From NCBI GenBank assembly GCA_002633005.1, contig NMRA01000550.1, forward strand, positions 122,134-184,133: 62,000 bases of DNA. Reading direction: 5' to 3'. The notes under the pieces were generated by a model, which did not search any database, had not been told where the DNA came from, and worked only from the letters and a program-made list of their open reading frames with translations. Position numbers and translations under genes: made by a program. Origin of the DNA: Phoronis australis. Its lineage: Eukaryota > Phoronida > Phoronidae. Shown here one piece after another: positions 13,801 to 25,600 of the stretch; positions within the stretch are counted from its first letter, which is position 1; each line of letters begins with the position of its first letter.

Positions 13801-16230
13801 TGTAAACGTAATTTTTAAAGAGACAATTTGCTATTTCTGATAAAACACGTTCTGAGACAATGTTAATTGAAACGGTTTTATCATACACGTGTTCCATTTA
13901 CAGGGGAGATAAGAGCATCGTTTCTGCAACTGGAAACTATGTATTACCCCTTTCATACCAAATAACAAGATTTATTGTCGCCGCTCGGCGATTTTGTGAT
14001 TCCTTGCTCACCGTCATAGCCCCTTACAACTTCGTATGCGTGTTAACTCCGTGATTGAATTGGAAGGCCTTGTTTCCCAAGTCTTATGACAATTTATTTC
14101 CAGAAGTTTAATTAAAGGAAATTTTAAATTCCAGGAGTGGATTACATTTTCAATTCTTTATTAAGTTTGTCAGTTTTAATGTGAACAGAACTATTTGATG
14201 GGGGGAGGGGGTATCGTCGATCCATTTACGCTCTCCGAAGATTTTGTTTGAGTGGTCAGAGGATTGTTTTACTCAAAATGAATTAGCTCTTTGCACCAGC
14301 AATAAAACAATTTCGTTTGTAGAAAGTAATTAGGGTGCTTGCAAATATCTTCATCATTGCATATAATAATCGGTGAATGGTGAACAGAGCACTGACACTG
14401 AAATCTACTGATTGTTGAAGATTTGTGAGGTACCTATCCACACTTAAAACAAAAGGTTAGTTGAAACGTAACGGCGAAATTACACCAAGCGCTTAGAATA
14501 GTGAACAACTGCATGAATTGTCGAGACAGTTTTGCGAAATAATTTCGCTTGATAAGCGGATCCACGACTATCATGCAGAGGTCCAATAACGAGCAAAAGG
14601 GTTAAGTTGTCGTCTTGGCTTGGCCTTTTGTAGCTATCTACAGACGATTTTGATTAAACTAAAAATACAGCGCCTTTCTGCATTTTGCGTTAGCGTTGCC
14701 TTGCGAAGTAGGGCAGGTGGCGTTTAATTGTTTGTGTATGATAGATTGCGTCAATGCGCTGGGATGTTCGACCATGGTTAGCCAGTTTGATCCGGGATAC
14801 ACGTTTGTGGATGATGGCCTCAAGTGCAAAGTTCAGTTCTTTTTGCAGAACAATACCAGTCAGTGACCTTGCAGTTAAATTATTTTCGCTGAAAATGGAC
14901 CACGACATAAATTACTTGGTAGTCTATTGATAATGCGTGAACTTGCGCAGCTAAATTGCAAAAACATAAATATACTATTTTTTCCATTTGTTGTTGACGG
15001 TTTGACGGCTGTAAAGAAACACTGGCATAGGTGTGTCGACGGGGCCGGGATTCCGTTGCGCTCCGCCACCCATTGTGATTTGTTTCGTCTTCCTCATTAA
15101 ACCAAACCTTTATATGCCTTTATGAAATGAAAACTTTCTCAAAGGTTACAAGCTGGATACGTGTCCTAATAACTGACTGACAGCATCTATGGTAAACCAC
15201 ATGGTTGTCTCACAGTTGGCAGGACGGGGTTTGCCAGTTATTGACGAGATTTTTAAAACTGGCTATTTTACTTACTACACCACAAGATGTCGCGCATGCA
15301 TGCTGCCTGCTGTCATTGACATAAGCTGTGAAACGAGAGACCGATTGCGTAAACATCAAGAAATAAACAAAATATCAATGTTCGGAATAGATGTGGCTAA
15401 AATATACCTAAATGATGTGCATTGATGTGCGCTAAGTAAACTATCTGTTTGATATTTCTACCTTTAAATAAAAATAACAATACTGTCGGTGGGTACTGGA
15501 TTTAGACTGAATTAAGAAACAGGTTGACCCTGTGAACAAGGTTGTAAACGTGAAATTGTTATAAAAAATATCTGTCTACTGCAAAAATATCGAATTTTAA
15601 TAAACTGGTTTCATTCATACTTTGCTCAGGACTTGCATTTTTATCTAAAAATATAGTTCAATCCCCTAATGTGATAATATACCACACAATAATTTTCTAT
15701 TGATTTTGATTTTTTCATTTCAAGAGATATATAATACTTGGATAGCAAATTTGTTGCACAGAGGATGGGAAACACCTGTGGTATGATTTCGTCAAGAGAG
15801 TTTGCAGTGTAAGTGGGACTGAATACCGCATCAAATGGGACCATTATCTTTCATCAGTCGGCAGGAAGGTGTTTGCAGAAATCATTCCATTTCTTTGGAA
15901 ACAAATGATAGAAGTATTTCGAACTTGTTCTGAAACCTAAAGGAAATCTTACAATCTACCCCTCTCTATGGCTTCAATTGGTAGGCCTACCACATCAGGA
16001 AAGTTAGACCAAATACACATTTGTTGAAACGCCATTTCAAAAGGAATTTCAAACAAAGCTCTGAGCTCTTATTTGTTTACTTTCTTTGAAAACCTTTACA
16101 AGTACCATCTTCACGTTATTCATTAGCTTGGCAATCAAACTGGTAAATATTAATAAACGAGTTATCAATGCCTCTCAAAAATCTTATTTGGCTTTCGTTC
16201 ACTTTAGAATGTTTGCGCTTTATTTATCTA
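7900..16230. other. Intergenic DNA upstream of LRIG, no gene seen
   Basis: No open frame has a recognisable domain or a credible exon structure. At 9714 there is a GATGGCGGATCTAGG motif, resembling the end of the same dispersed element seen at the window start and at 37.5 kb. An imperfect 29-bp tandem duplication lies at 13462-13519. CpG density is high by eye: 18 CpG in 8881-9180, against 2 in 300 bases of LRIG intron 2. Confidence 0.55.
13462..13519. repeat. Two-copy 29-bp tandem repeat
   Basis: Two adjacent imperfect copies begin GACTATGTTTAGTTCATTTG and GACTATGATTAGTACATTTG. This looks like a simple local duplication. Confidence 0.7.
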
Positions 16231-16234
16231 CTAA

Positions 16235-16330
16235 GTCACATGACAGGTGTCGACCAATGAAAAGGTGTTATATCGCTATTCGGAATGTATAATATAAAAC
16301 GTGGGGAGTTAGTGCTGTGTTTGAGTTGCG
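16235..16330 (+). promoter_or_regulatory. Putative LRIG core promoter
   Basis: Two E-box hexamers (CACATG at 16237-16242, CAGGTG at 16244-16249) and a CCAAT box (16254-16258) are followed by the TATA-like string TATAATATAAAA at 16288-16299. That arrangement predicts transcription starting near 16315-16330, about 190 bases before the LRIG start codon. Motifs and spacing are seen directly. Promoter activity is inferred. The CACATGA string also resembles an MITF/TFE-type M-box, which is only suggestive. Confidence 0.5.
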
Positions 16331-16333
16331 AGA

Positions 16334-16351
16334 ATGTCGCTCTGTTTTTGA
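16334..16351 (+). promoter_or_regulatory. Upstream ORF 1 in the LRIG leader
   Basis: An AUG followed by four codons and a stop (peptide MSLCF) lies in the predicted 5' leader, out of frame with the LRIG start. If transcription begins at the TATA-predicted site, scanning ribosomes meet it first. Confidence 0.4.
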
Positions 16352-16422
16352 AGTGTTTTCATTGCGTTTATTCGTCATATTGTTCAGTTTAAGAGTCGGT
16401 GGGCGCGAGTGTAGCAGTCAGT

Positions 16423-16452
16423 ATGGACTTCAGTTATCTCATTTGGAGGTGA
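16423..16452 (+). promoter_or_regulatory. Upstream ORF 2 in the LRIG leader
   Basis: An AUG opens a nine-residue frame (MDFSYLIWR) and ends at TGA, in the same frame as LRIG. The stop separates it from the main start at 16516. This argues against any longer N-terminus and suggests possible translational damping. Confidence 0.4.
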
Positions 16453-16515
16453 AGCCACTGTTTGGAGTATCACCAGCGAAATCTAAGACTGGGCTTACGA
16501 GGCCCGAGTCTCAAA

Positions 16516-16691
16516 ATGGCGTCGACATTTGGGACGACTATTGTTGTTATATGGATATTTTTATGGAAGTTTGCGAGTGCTCAAAGTAGCGTTTGTCCAA
16601 GCGCCTGCGATTGCTTGTTTCCCATGGTGGACTGCAGCGAACGAGGATTAACTGAAATTCCCACAGATTTGCCAAATTGGGTGGAAATTTT
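16516..16691 (+). CDS. LRIG: LRIG exon 1: signal peptide and LRRNT
   Basis: The exon encodes [22 protein letters not shown], a clear signal peptide with likely cleavage after FASA. A cysteine-rich LRR cap of the form CPSACDC...DC follows, then the lead-in to the first LRR (LTEIPTDLP). The donor is TTTT|GTAAGT, phase 2. The frame is open upstream to 16462 but only from a TTG codon, so 16516 is the true start. Confidence 0.93.
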
Positions 16692-19600
16692 GTAAGTATT
16701 TTTATAAACCTGTTTCTTGACTGAGAACGAGAGGCGACTCCCTGCGCTTCGCTCAAACTCCGCCGTATTTAACCAGCTGATCAAGTGAACATTATACAGG
16801 CCTACTGATGTTATCAATGAAGTATACACCGATTCGTAATCCTCCCTGCTACTATTTCCCTCGAATAAGTCAAAACAGGTCTTAGTGTGTAGTCTAAATC
16901 CTTCAAACCGTTTTACGTTTTCTGACTCGGCTCAGAGTTCAATAGTGAATGCTGTAGTTGTGTTGTTGTCACAAAATAACTCGACTGGCCTTTTCACTTC
17001 TTTGACTTCTGCTACTTTTCTTATGGGGAATTAGTGTCAGATGCGAGCCATCTTTTTTATATTGCTGAGAAACTTAGCGCTCTCTAATCATGCGGGATTC
17101 TTGTTTACAATTTAAGGTCATGAGAGTAAGCAGTTAGGTGTAATTTTACCTATTTTATTGTGTGTCAGGCATGGCCTGTATTGTTGCTACACTTTGAAAG
17201 TGTAACATTGTTGTAAATTTGGAGTGAAGTTGTCAGTTGAAGTGCAAGTGGAAACCTTGATGGATTTCAAGGGAAGTTGAGAGATGTTCCGCATATTTTG
17301 AAAAGCACTCTGTTAAGAGAGTTAAGTTTGCGTTTGTTTTCAATGTGTAAACTACCCCAAAAAGATCACGGAGTACTGTGTGGTATTGAATATGTATAAG
17401 TTCTCGAGATGGCTTGTTTTCAGTCTCACAGCTGAAACATTGGGTGTGTAAATAATAGATAATATCGCCAACCGTAACCAGGTCTTAAAAAATTTATTTG
17501 AAGCTCTTTTAAAAATGCCATATTTGCAGCCAAGCATTTATAATGACAAGCTTAGCACAAGTCTGTAAATTGTCACTTAAATCAGTATTAATGGTGACAT
17601 AAACTGGAGATATTAAAATTATAGATTAGACTTATTAATTCAATTACTGTGAGGTAATCGTGTACAACGGACAATTAATATTGAAGACGTAAGAGACACT
17701 GTATTATGACTCCATCTATACTTTTGACTCACCTACAACTGCTGTGTTCCCACGTAGGGATCATTGCATTACACAAGCAGTTTTATGGTTGTAATTTACG
17801 TCAAAAATAACTTTCGACACACTGGGTGTTAACTGAGAAACTCCACGTGGCATTAAACTTATTTTGTGTACATGCAGTGCTTAGTACTTAATACATTCAT
17901 TTATAGTTTTTGTATTGAATTTTCTCTGGCGTGAAACTTCCCGAAAAGTTCAGGCGTGACAGATTGATTTTCAATGTGTTTTTTTTAAAGATTTACGCAT
18001 GAATTTTTCTGAAATTGCGAAAGGAAAAGTTTCGACTGCTGCCGCCAATTTGTTCAAGATTCTCCGTCTTGAGGATAATTGTATGCCCAAGTTTTGTTTA
18101 CAAATTTTTTATAATTTTACTCGGTTCTGATCCTGGATGAAAATCATCATTGATGTACGGTATTTTTAATTGTTTTTGAATTGCGAAACTAAGTCTGTCA
18201 CCCTCAATGAAGGAGCATCGTCATGTATGAAATGCGTCATAACCGCCCCACTGTTTATCTATGGGGTTGGTATTTTTGTGTACGTGGGACTTATACAAAA
18301 CACGTTCTGGTCTTAGTCGAATATTCACCACTTTCCTGTCCACAGATCTGAGTAGTACAAAGGGTCACTCTATCCTGGTCTGTTCTCTCTCTGCAGGCTT
18401 TTGTGCCGATAACCACATCTATTTTATCAGGTGTTCTCTCTCCCTCATACTGGCCCATTGCTGAACTCCGTAGAATAACACCTGATCTTTTTTAGTCATC
18501 TGCAGCTCGTTGAATAGAATGGATACCCAATGTTTGCTCAGTTATGATTGGTACACCCAGTTTGGTGTGGGTTCAACCAGCCAGTCTTCATTATAATGCA
18601 CTGTAAAGAGCTGTTGGGTTAAAATATTTGCATTAGGGTGATAAATATTCTTAATGCTTTTAATGCGACCCACAACACTAGTTTGAGAACAATACTTACA
18701 CTTAAGTGCTGTGAGTTAGCTCAAGACAAATCTATCCAACTATTAGGAATGCTCTGTCTCCTTAGAAAACCAATTATGTACGGTGTACTGTCTATAGAGC
18801 TAACACAAAATTCTGTTTGTTTTTATGTTTTGTGAATTTCCTGTATTATTTCAGAGTGATAAATAACATAAAAATAACCGGGGATTTGTCTTAAGTACTT
18901 TTCTGTTAAATTATGCCAAAGCTTCATTTTACCCTCGACAAATTGCTGCAAGCCGTGCTTGTTGAACAGCACCACCTTCAGGAAAAAAGAACTACGTATC
19001 CACTGCAAAACAGACCTTTGTTGATTTATGACCAGAAATGTGTAATTTAGCTGATTATATTTTTATTATTTTGTAATTATTGATAACTAAGTAGGTATTA
19101 AAATAATGGTATCTACTATTGTGAATTTCATTCTCAACCTTTAATTCCGTGAAAGAAGTCAGATTTCGTGAATTCCATCTGTCCTCTGTTATCGTTTAGA
19201 ATCAGGTTCTCTAAATTATAACAATGCAAATACAATTATTGTTATACCAGAGTGTATAAGTATCTGGAAATACTTTCAGACTGAAATTAACATAACCACC
19301 ACAATTCTTTACTAGAATCTAGGAACCAGTACTGGTTCCCGTATTTAATGCAAGATATGGCTGACAAGTAGAATTTTATTTCATCGTTATTTGTCAAAAG
19401 ATAAATATTATGTAAATTTTAGTCGTTCATCAGTTTTGGCTTATAGATGTTATAAAAACATTTTCCGAAAGTCATGTTACGTATAATGAAGAAATGCCAG
19501 TTTTGGTAATTATTTTTGTGCGAAATGAGTTAAGATTTCCTCTAAAGATGTGTGGTTTTGTCAATGAAATGTATGCGCCCTCTCGTCGAAGAGCGCCATC

Positions 19601-22600
19601 TATAGTTTACAAGTGTGAATACGGAACATTTGCACTATTTTCAAATTCTCCTTAATTCCATGTAAACAAATCACTATTGTTGTATTATTTTGTTTTTTTT
19701 TTGCTTTTTGTGAAGTAGAAGATAATGAATTATTTGTTTCAAATTTTGCTCTCATGAAAGTTGCCACCAGCTCTCTCGTGTGAAAGTACTTAGCGGCCAG
19801 AGAGTCAACAGATAATTATGTCAATGTAATTGGGCATGTAAATAAAACTTTTATTTTCCTTGTCTTTTTGTTAATGGTTTTATGATCGTTTTTGTAATGT
19901 GCAAGGCAGTAGGCGTGGTGTTCACTTCCTTGTTGACGTCCCCTGCTCTTTTCAGGCATCTCAGGTCAAACGAAATTAGCAAGATTCAAGGAGATGTCTT
20001 TCGCGGATTCACCAGTATCAAACAAATGTAAGTATTTCTCATAAATATTGAGCACTTTACACACGACAGTGATATCCTGCTTTTGTTTTTATGCCCCCAT
20101 GCTCTGTTTGGCTGCTGTGCTGGGAAGAATGGCACACCAAATGAAGCTCAGTCATACATTGAGAGCATTAGGGTTGGGGTTTGTTGGCTGGGGGAGGGGG
20201 GGGGTTTGAAGGTCATAATTGTGTTGTGAAAATAAGAGAGTTGTAACTGGATCTACAGAGGCTGTAACAACGCTAATTTGAGGTTTCTTGACAAATGTCA
20301 GGCTGACCACTATCACAGAGGCTGTTCCTGGCCTTCTGCCTGGCTCATGAGACATATACATTATTCTCCAAAACAAAACAAAATTAAACTCGACTGGATT
20401 ACAAAATTTATGTACATGTTCAAAAGTGCATATTCGTACTGTGGAGAGTTTGTGCGATAAGTCTTGGGAGTTAATGCATTTACTGGGACCAAAAAGTCCT
20501 AATTTGCTTAAGAAATGACTGATCTCCCAATCAGTTTAAACTCATTGCATAGGTTTTCAAACCAGATGCAAGTAAGTCAAACTCATTGCAGTGAAATTTA
20601 AACTGGACGCAGTTTAGAGTCAGAGCCTGTTGTTGAAATCAACACTGCACCAAACTGTGACGTACTGGGTAGCCTTCAAACATTATGTCACACTTATGTC
20701 CCCTGCAGTGTCCTAAATGCCTCGATTTTGAGGCATCAATTCTTGTCTGAAAAATATTTCTGGTAAAGTTGTGGAAATTTCTCTTACTTCATCTAACATT
20801 TTCCTCTCGAACAATCGTAGGCGAACACACTTTCTTCAAAGTGAACAAAGGTCGCGACCTGCAGTTTTTCCTCGAGAGAGAGGGAGAAAGAGTGAGAAAA
20901 TTGTGTTTTCCAGGAATATGTTTTTATTGCTGCATTGGCATGTCTTGCCATCTGGCATGAATAGCTGCAATTCTGGGTCTGTCTGTGTGTAACCTGAGAG
21001 ATTGTCATGTGTCTGTTCATTTGATGTATGCTAGAGCTATGTGGCAGTGAAGACTGGTGCAGCAGCATGGTATCACATAGTTGTGATGGGCAATTGGCTC
21101 AATTTGATCTCAGCTTCACCCTCTCTCCCTTTCTCTCACTTCGGCCCATTGGCTATGACCTACTCTAAGCTGGGGTCATCCATCCTTTGCTGGGTGATGG
21201 CCTGCTTGAAGGGGTTGTGCAGTGTGTGATGATTGTGCTAGAGTCAACACTTGGTCTGGTGATAATGAAATTTTAATAGAAATGGCCATTAAACGTATAT
21301 ATCAAAAGTTGCTGAAAACCTTTTTGCTTGTAAGAGAAAAGAAATCTCCATATTTTCCCGTTTGTAGTCCAGGCTAGGGTAGTGCTGGCTTTTTGTGAAT
21401 GCGACTGATTCCTCTGTGAGGTTCAAAGGTCATGCCCGTGTCCATTTTGACACAGAATATTCCTCGCGACACATATTGATTGTCGGCGTGTCAAGACTTG
21501 GTGCATAACCGTGGAGTGGCCGTGTCGATAGATCTCTAGTACCCGTCTCCCCTTGAGTCGGCTTACCTGCTTCAATGGTCCATTATTCAACATGCAAGGT
21601 GTTCCATGGTCACCCAGCTCAAGTGCTCCCACCTGGCATGTATAAGAATGTCATGAATCAAACCAGATTTGGAGTGGTTTCTATCTCAACTAATGCTCCT
21701 ATTGTTCACGCTCTTTTCCAATCCCAGCTAAGACCCAAGGATGACTAGTTGAAGTGTCGAGGGGTTGTCACGGGCTTAAATGATGAGTTTATTCCGTTAT
21801 TCAGTGCATTGATATTATTGGATGTTATGAGACATCCGCAACCCTTGTGTTATTGCTAAATAATTGTGTGAAATTTCCTTTCGTAATAGTTACAGCAAAT
21901 GCCTCTGCAGAATGATTCAGTGCATCTGGGGTGCTATTTTTGTTGAAATTGTCCCATGTGGATGTCTGTTATGTTATGCCTATAGCTTGAGTGGTGATTT
22001 CAATTCTTTTTAAACAAAGTGCATTACTAGTTTGATCCTGTTGTAATGTGCCTGTTCAGCGTTAATATTGGACCTCTATGAATTCGGACGCAGCGAGGTA
22101 CGCATACATTTTGCACATGGTCTCGAGCTTGGCGATCCATTCAGAGCTCCATAATTGCACCTCGTGGAAATTTTTTCAAGAAACAACGAGCAACAAGTTT
22201 AACATCTGTTAATTACTCATCATTAAGCTACGCATGTCCAATGCCTGTTTGGGGCCTTCTAGCTTGTTGTGAGTGGCCCCGGGCCATGGGTGACGGATTG
22301 TCCCACACCTGGTGCACAGATTGCTGCAAGGTTTATGAATTTGTTCTCCCCTTGTTATCTGGCTGTCTTATCTAATCTGTGGTAGTTCACTGTGCAGTGT
22401 TTAGACTGACGGGATTGATTCAGGGCTGATAATGCATCATTCAGTTACCAGCTATCCACTTTTAACACCTCACTGTTTGCCCTTGCATCAATTCATCTTG
22501 GCACGGTTTTCGGCAATTTTTCACCGGCCTTGTAGGATGCCGATTATCAAACGACCAATAAACATTTATGCAAGACGGAATCCTTTGTTTGATGCCTGAA

Positions 22601-25600
22601 TTTAACGACAGCTGAGTTTTAATTAATTGAAATGCCTTTGATAAACAGCCCGTGCAGGTGTTAATCCCCTGTATTCCCTCCCCTCATGTTGTGTTAGCGC
22701 TGTCATTTCAACCTTCTTCCCTCTGAATCTTGCTTCAGCTCGGCCCCGCACTCCATACTTGTCAGGTGGCGTTCGTGTCATTCATAATATAGTTTTGTCA
22801 TCTCACAAAATTCATGAATTTACAGTTATGAATTCTCTTGAACAATCTTAATATAAATTATTCCTTAACCTCCGCAATAATAAATCTTAGTTTACATTCA
22901 AACCTTCCCTCCCTAGCTGTGGTGTTGCCCCTTCTGTTCAAACCACACCAAGGGTCTTCCTGACAACTCTATTGGCGTCTAGAGTTGACTGAGTAACCTG
23001 ATGCCTGTGAATGGCTCATCAATAGCTGAATTGTCAGGCCTGCTTCTGTATGATTGTACCTTGGATTGGGTTGCCCTTGTTCAAGTTGTAGTATTCTAGT
23101 CAAGTGTTTAAATAGGTGATTTGTACGTGTGAATTACCATTTTTGCTAGAGTGTTTTATAGTGTTACCGTTTATCCCTCACCGGCATCGCTTTGTTGCCG
23201 TAGTTTTTAACTGTGCTGTTAATGAACTGTAAAAATGAATAAATGTTAATGTTTATGGCGTTGGATGTTTGCCTGCGAAGCGTTTTTATGGCGATGTGGT
23301 CGCATACGGTTTTTATGTCGTGCGATGTTTAGCAAACTGTTGAAGGATGCTTAAGCACAGTTGTGTAAATGGCAATTTTACAGAAAACTCGGTGGGTTGC
23401 TTTCTCTTTGCCTGGGGAGGTTAAGTCTGAGGAAAAGTGTTTTTTCATTGTTTTCAAGGATATTTAAGAGACAAATTGAATTTTTATGGACGTGCCACCT
23501 CAGTAGCTAAGTCTAGAGGTATTGTTGACTTGATGAGTTAAAAGCTAAAGCCGCAGTGAGACTAATGTTAGGAGGATAAAATTTGCAATAATAGATCTCA
23601 GTGTCATTGGGTCCAATGTTGGAACATGATCAAAGGCTTGAAGCGAATCTAATAAAGTGTTCAGTGAGGCAAGTCTTTTATTGTGTTAGCTTAATGGTCA
23701 TTAAGGGTTTCCTTCAATGTTGTTTTGCGTTCTCGCAATTTGTGTGAGCAAGTTTAATTACAATCTTCTGAGAGCTCTGTCACAATTGACGAACTTGGTC
23801 CGTGAAACATCAAACGCGTTGAGAGTTTACGTCACTTCGCTGATGTCGTGCTCTGCAAGCATAGCAGCTTCATCGATTGTTGTTGATTACTTGACTTTTA
23901 TCTTATCGTGGGTTTTTTATTTTGATTTTAATCTGTATGCGTCGAACATACCTTGAAAGTTTTTACAGGGCCGTGATGTTAAGATTGGTGTTTGATGGAA
24001 TATCTGCAAAAACATTCGGATTCCCAGTAAAAAGCCATGACATTTAGTGTCACGACCAATTGCTTTCTGTTTTCATTCATGAATTTCTAAGTTGATCGGA
24101 ATCGTCTTTTACTGTTTTCTGATTTTAATGGACAGAACATCAGTTCGCGACGACTACGATGAAAGTTGCTGTTGATATGAGGGCTAAATGAAAAAAGCCC
24201 GAGATACTGCCAGTGGCAGTTTGGTGCGAAATTGAAGGTTTAATCCTCGCCACCAATCATGTAGTTATTTGTCTAGAACTACTGACAAGCAGGTGCCTAG
24301 AGACTGAGCTATTTCAACCGTTGGCTATCACCTAATCAAGTCTGACAGAAAACCTGGCCTGGGTCAGCCGCTCAATGGCTTATTATTGTGGCAATTTTAC
24401 ACCTTGCCTGATCATATTGCGATAAGTCGTCATTTAATCTACTGCCAGAAATCTGTGGTCATTTTTTTCTGTGGATAGAGACACGATTGTTGAAAGACGG
24501 AAAAGGCAGTGGAAAAACATTAAGGCAGAACATGTAGGGAAAATGTAGATTTTGCTTCAGACAAAGATGTACCCGTCTACAAATTTTAAAAGCCTTGATT
24601 ATTATGTAAAGCTGTGAAAACTAAGCAGGGATGAAATCTAGTGCACTGGCTGTTTTGTTATCCGAAAACACTGATTTCACCTGTGTCAGTGATTGATTTT
24701 TCTGCCAAAGCAGCAAGTTCTGAAAGAAAAGCCACATTAGTTGCACAATAGGTGAACTTTGCTGCCATTCATTGACCAGCACAGATGGGATTGTTCTCAG
24801 TGGAATCCTAGCTAAATGCAAAAGTCAATAGCTTTGAATGGAGGCTAGTCTTCACTGGGGGATGTTTTGTGTGGCCATATTGATCGCTGGCCCTCTGTTT
24901 GTCTTTGCCGCATGCAGTCCCATGTTTGCTCATATTTGCTGGTTCCTTTGACTTGTATCCTGCAACTAGCGCATTGACCTCTATTGAGCTGCTCTGAAAT
25001 CCAGTCGTGAATCGTAAGCTGTTGGGGACCCTTGACGCCTCGATTGTAAGGCCAAATGTTTGCTCCATTCCGCTGTGATAAATATTTTGAGATCATGCGA
25101 AATTGCTCTCGTCAAGACCAAAAATTATCTGCAATGATTGAAAAATTCCTCAAAAACTCCTGTTTAGAATCACTTTTAATTAGTACACTGCCTTGAATTG
25201 GCAGCGGCTGTGAAGGGGGATTTGCGCATCACTCAAAAATTCTTATCTTACCGTAGAAGATGCAGATACCTCATGTGAGAGAGGGCCCTGTAAACATCTG
25301 TCATATTTTGGGTGTTATGCTTATTTTTTCCAAATTGTAGGAATTATTTTAAAATGGTCCACTTTTGCAAGAGGGGTCATTAAAAATAGTCTGTCTTGTG
25401 AGGTTTTTATGAAAAAACTTGAAAGTTAGCTTAGGAAATGAAAACGACATGATAATTTAGAAAATTGTATCAGCGCTTTGTGATTTCATCTTGAACATTT
25501 AAATCAAACAAAATTTGACCGTATTCCTTGACGCAGTTTTCGATGATTTTATCTTTTTTGGCAGATTCTACAAGACCCAGTTACTCGGACCCAATCAATG

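Noticed and set aside
16462-16515. Longer LRIG N-terminus starting at 16462
   Set aside because: The codon at 16462 is TTG, not ATG. The start at 16516 has a good initiation context and gives a normal signal peptide.
17956-18129. 57-codon open frame in LRIG intron 1 (reads [10 protein letters not shown]...[10 protein letters not shown])
   Set aside because: It looks protein-like and a little LRR-like, but no splice phase joins it to LRIG, it lacks LxxLxLxxN spacing, and this length is expected by chance.
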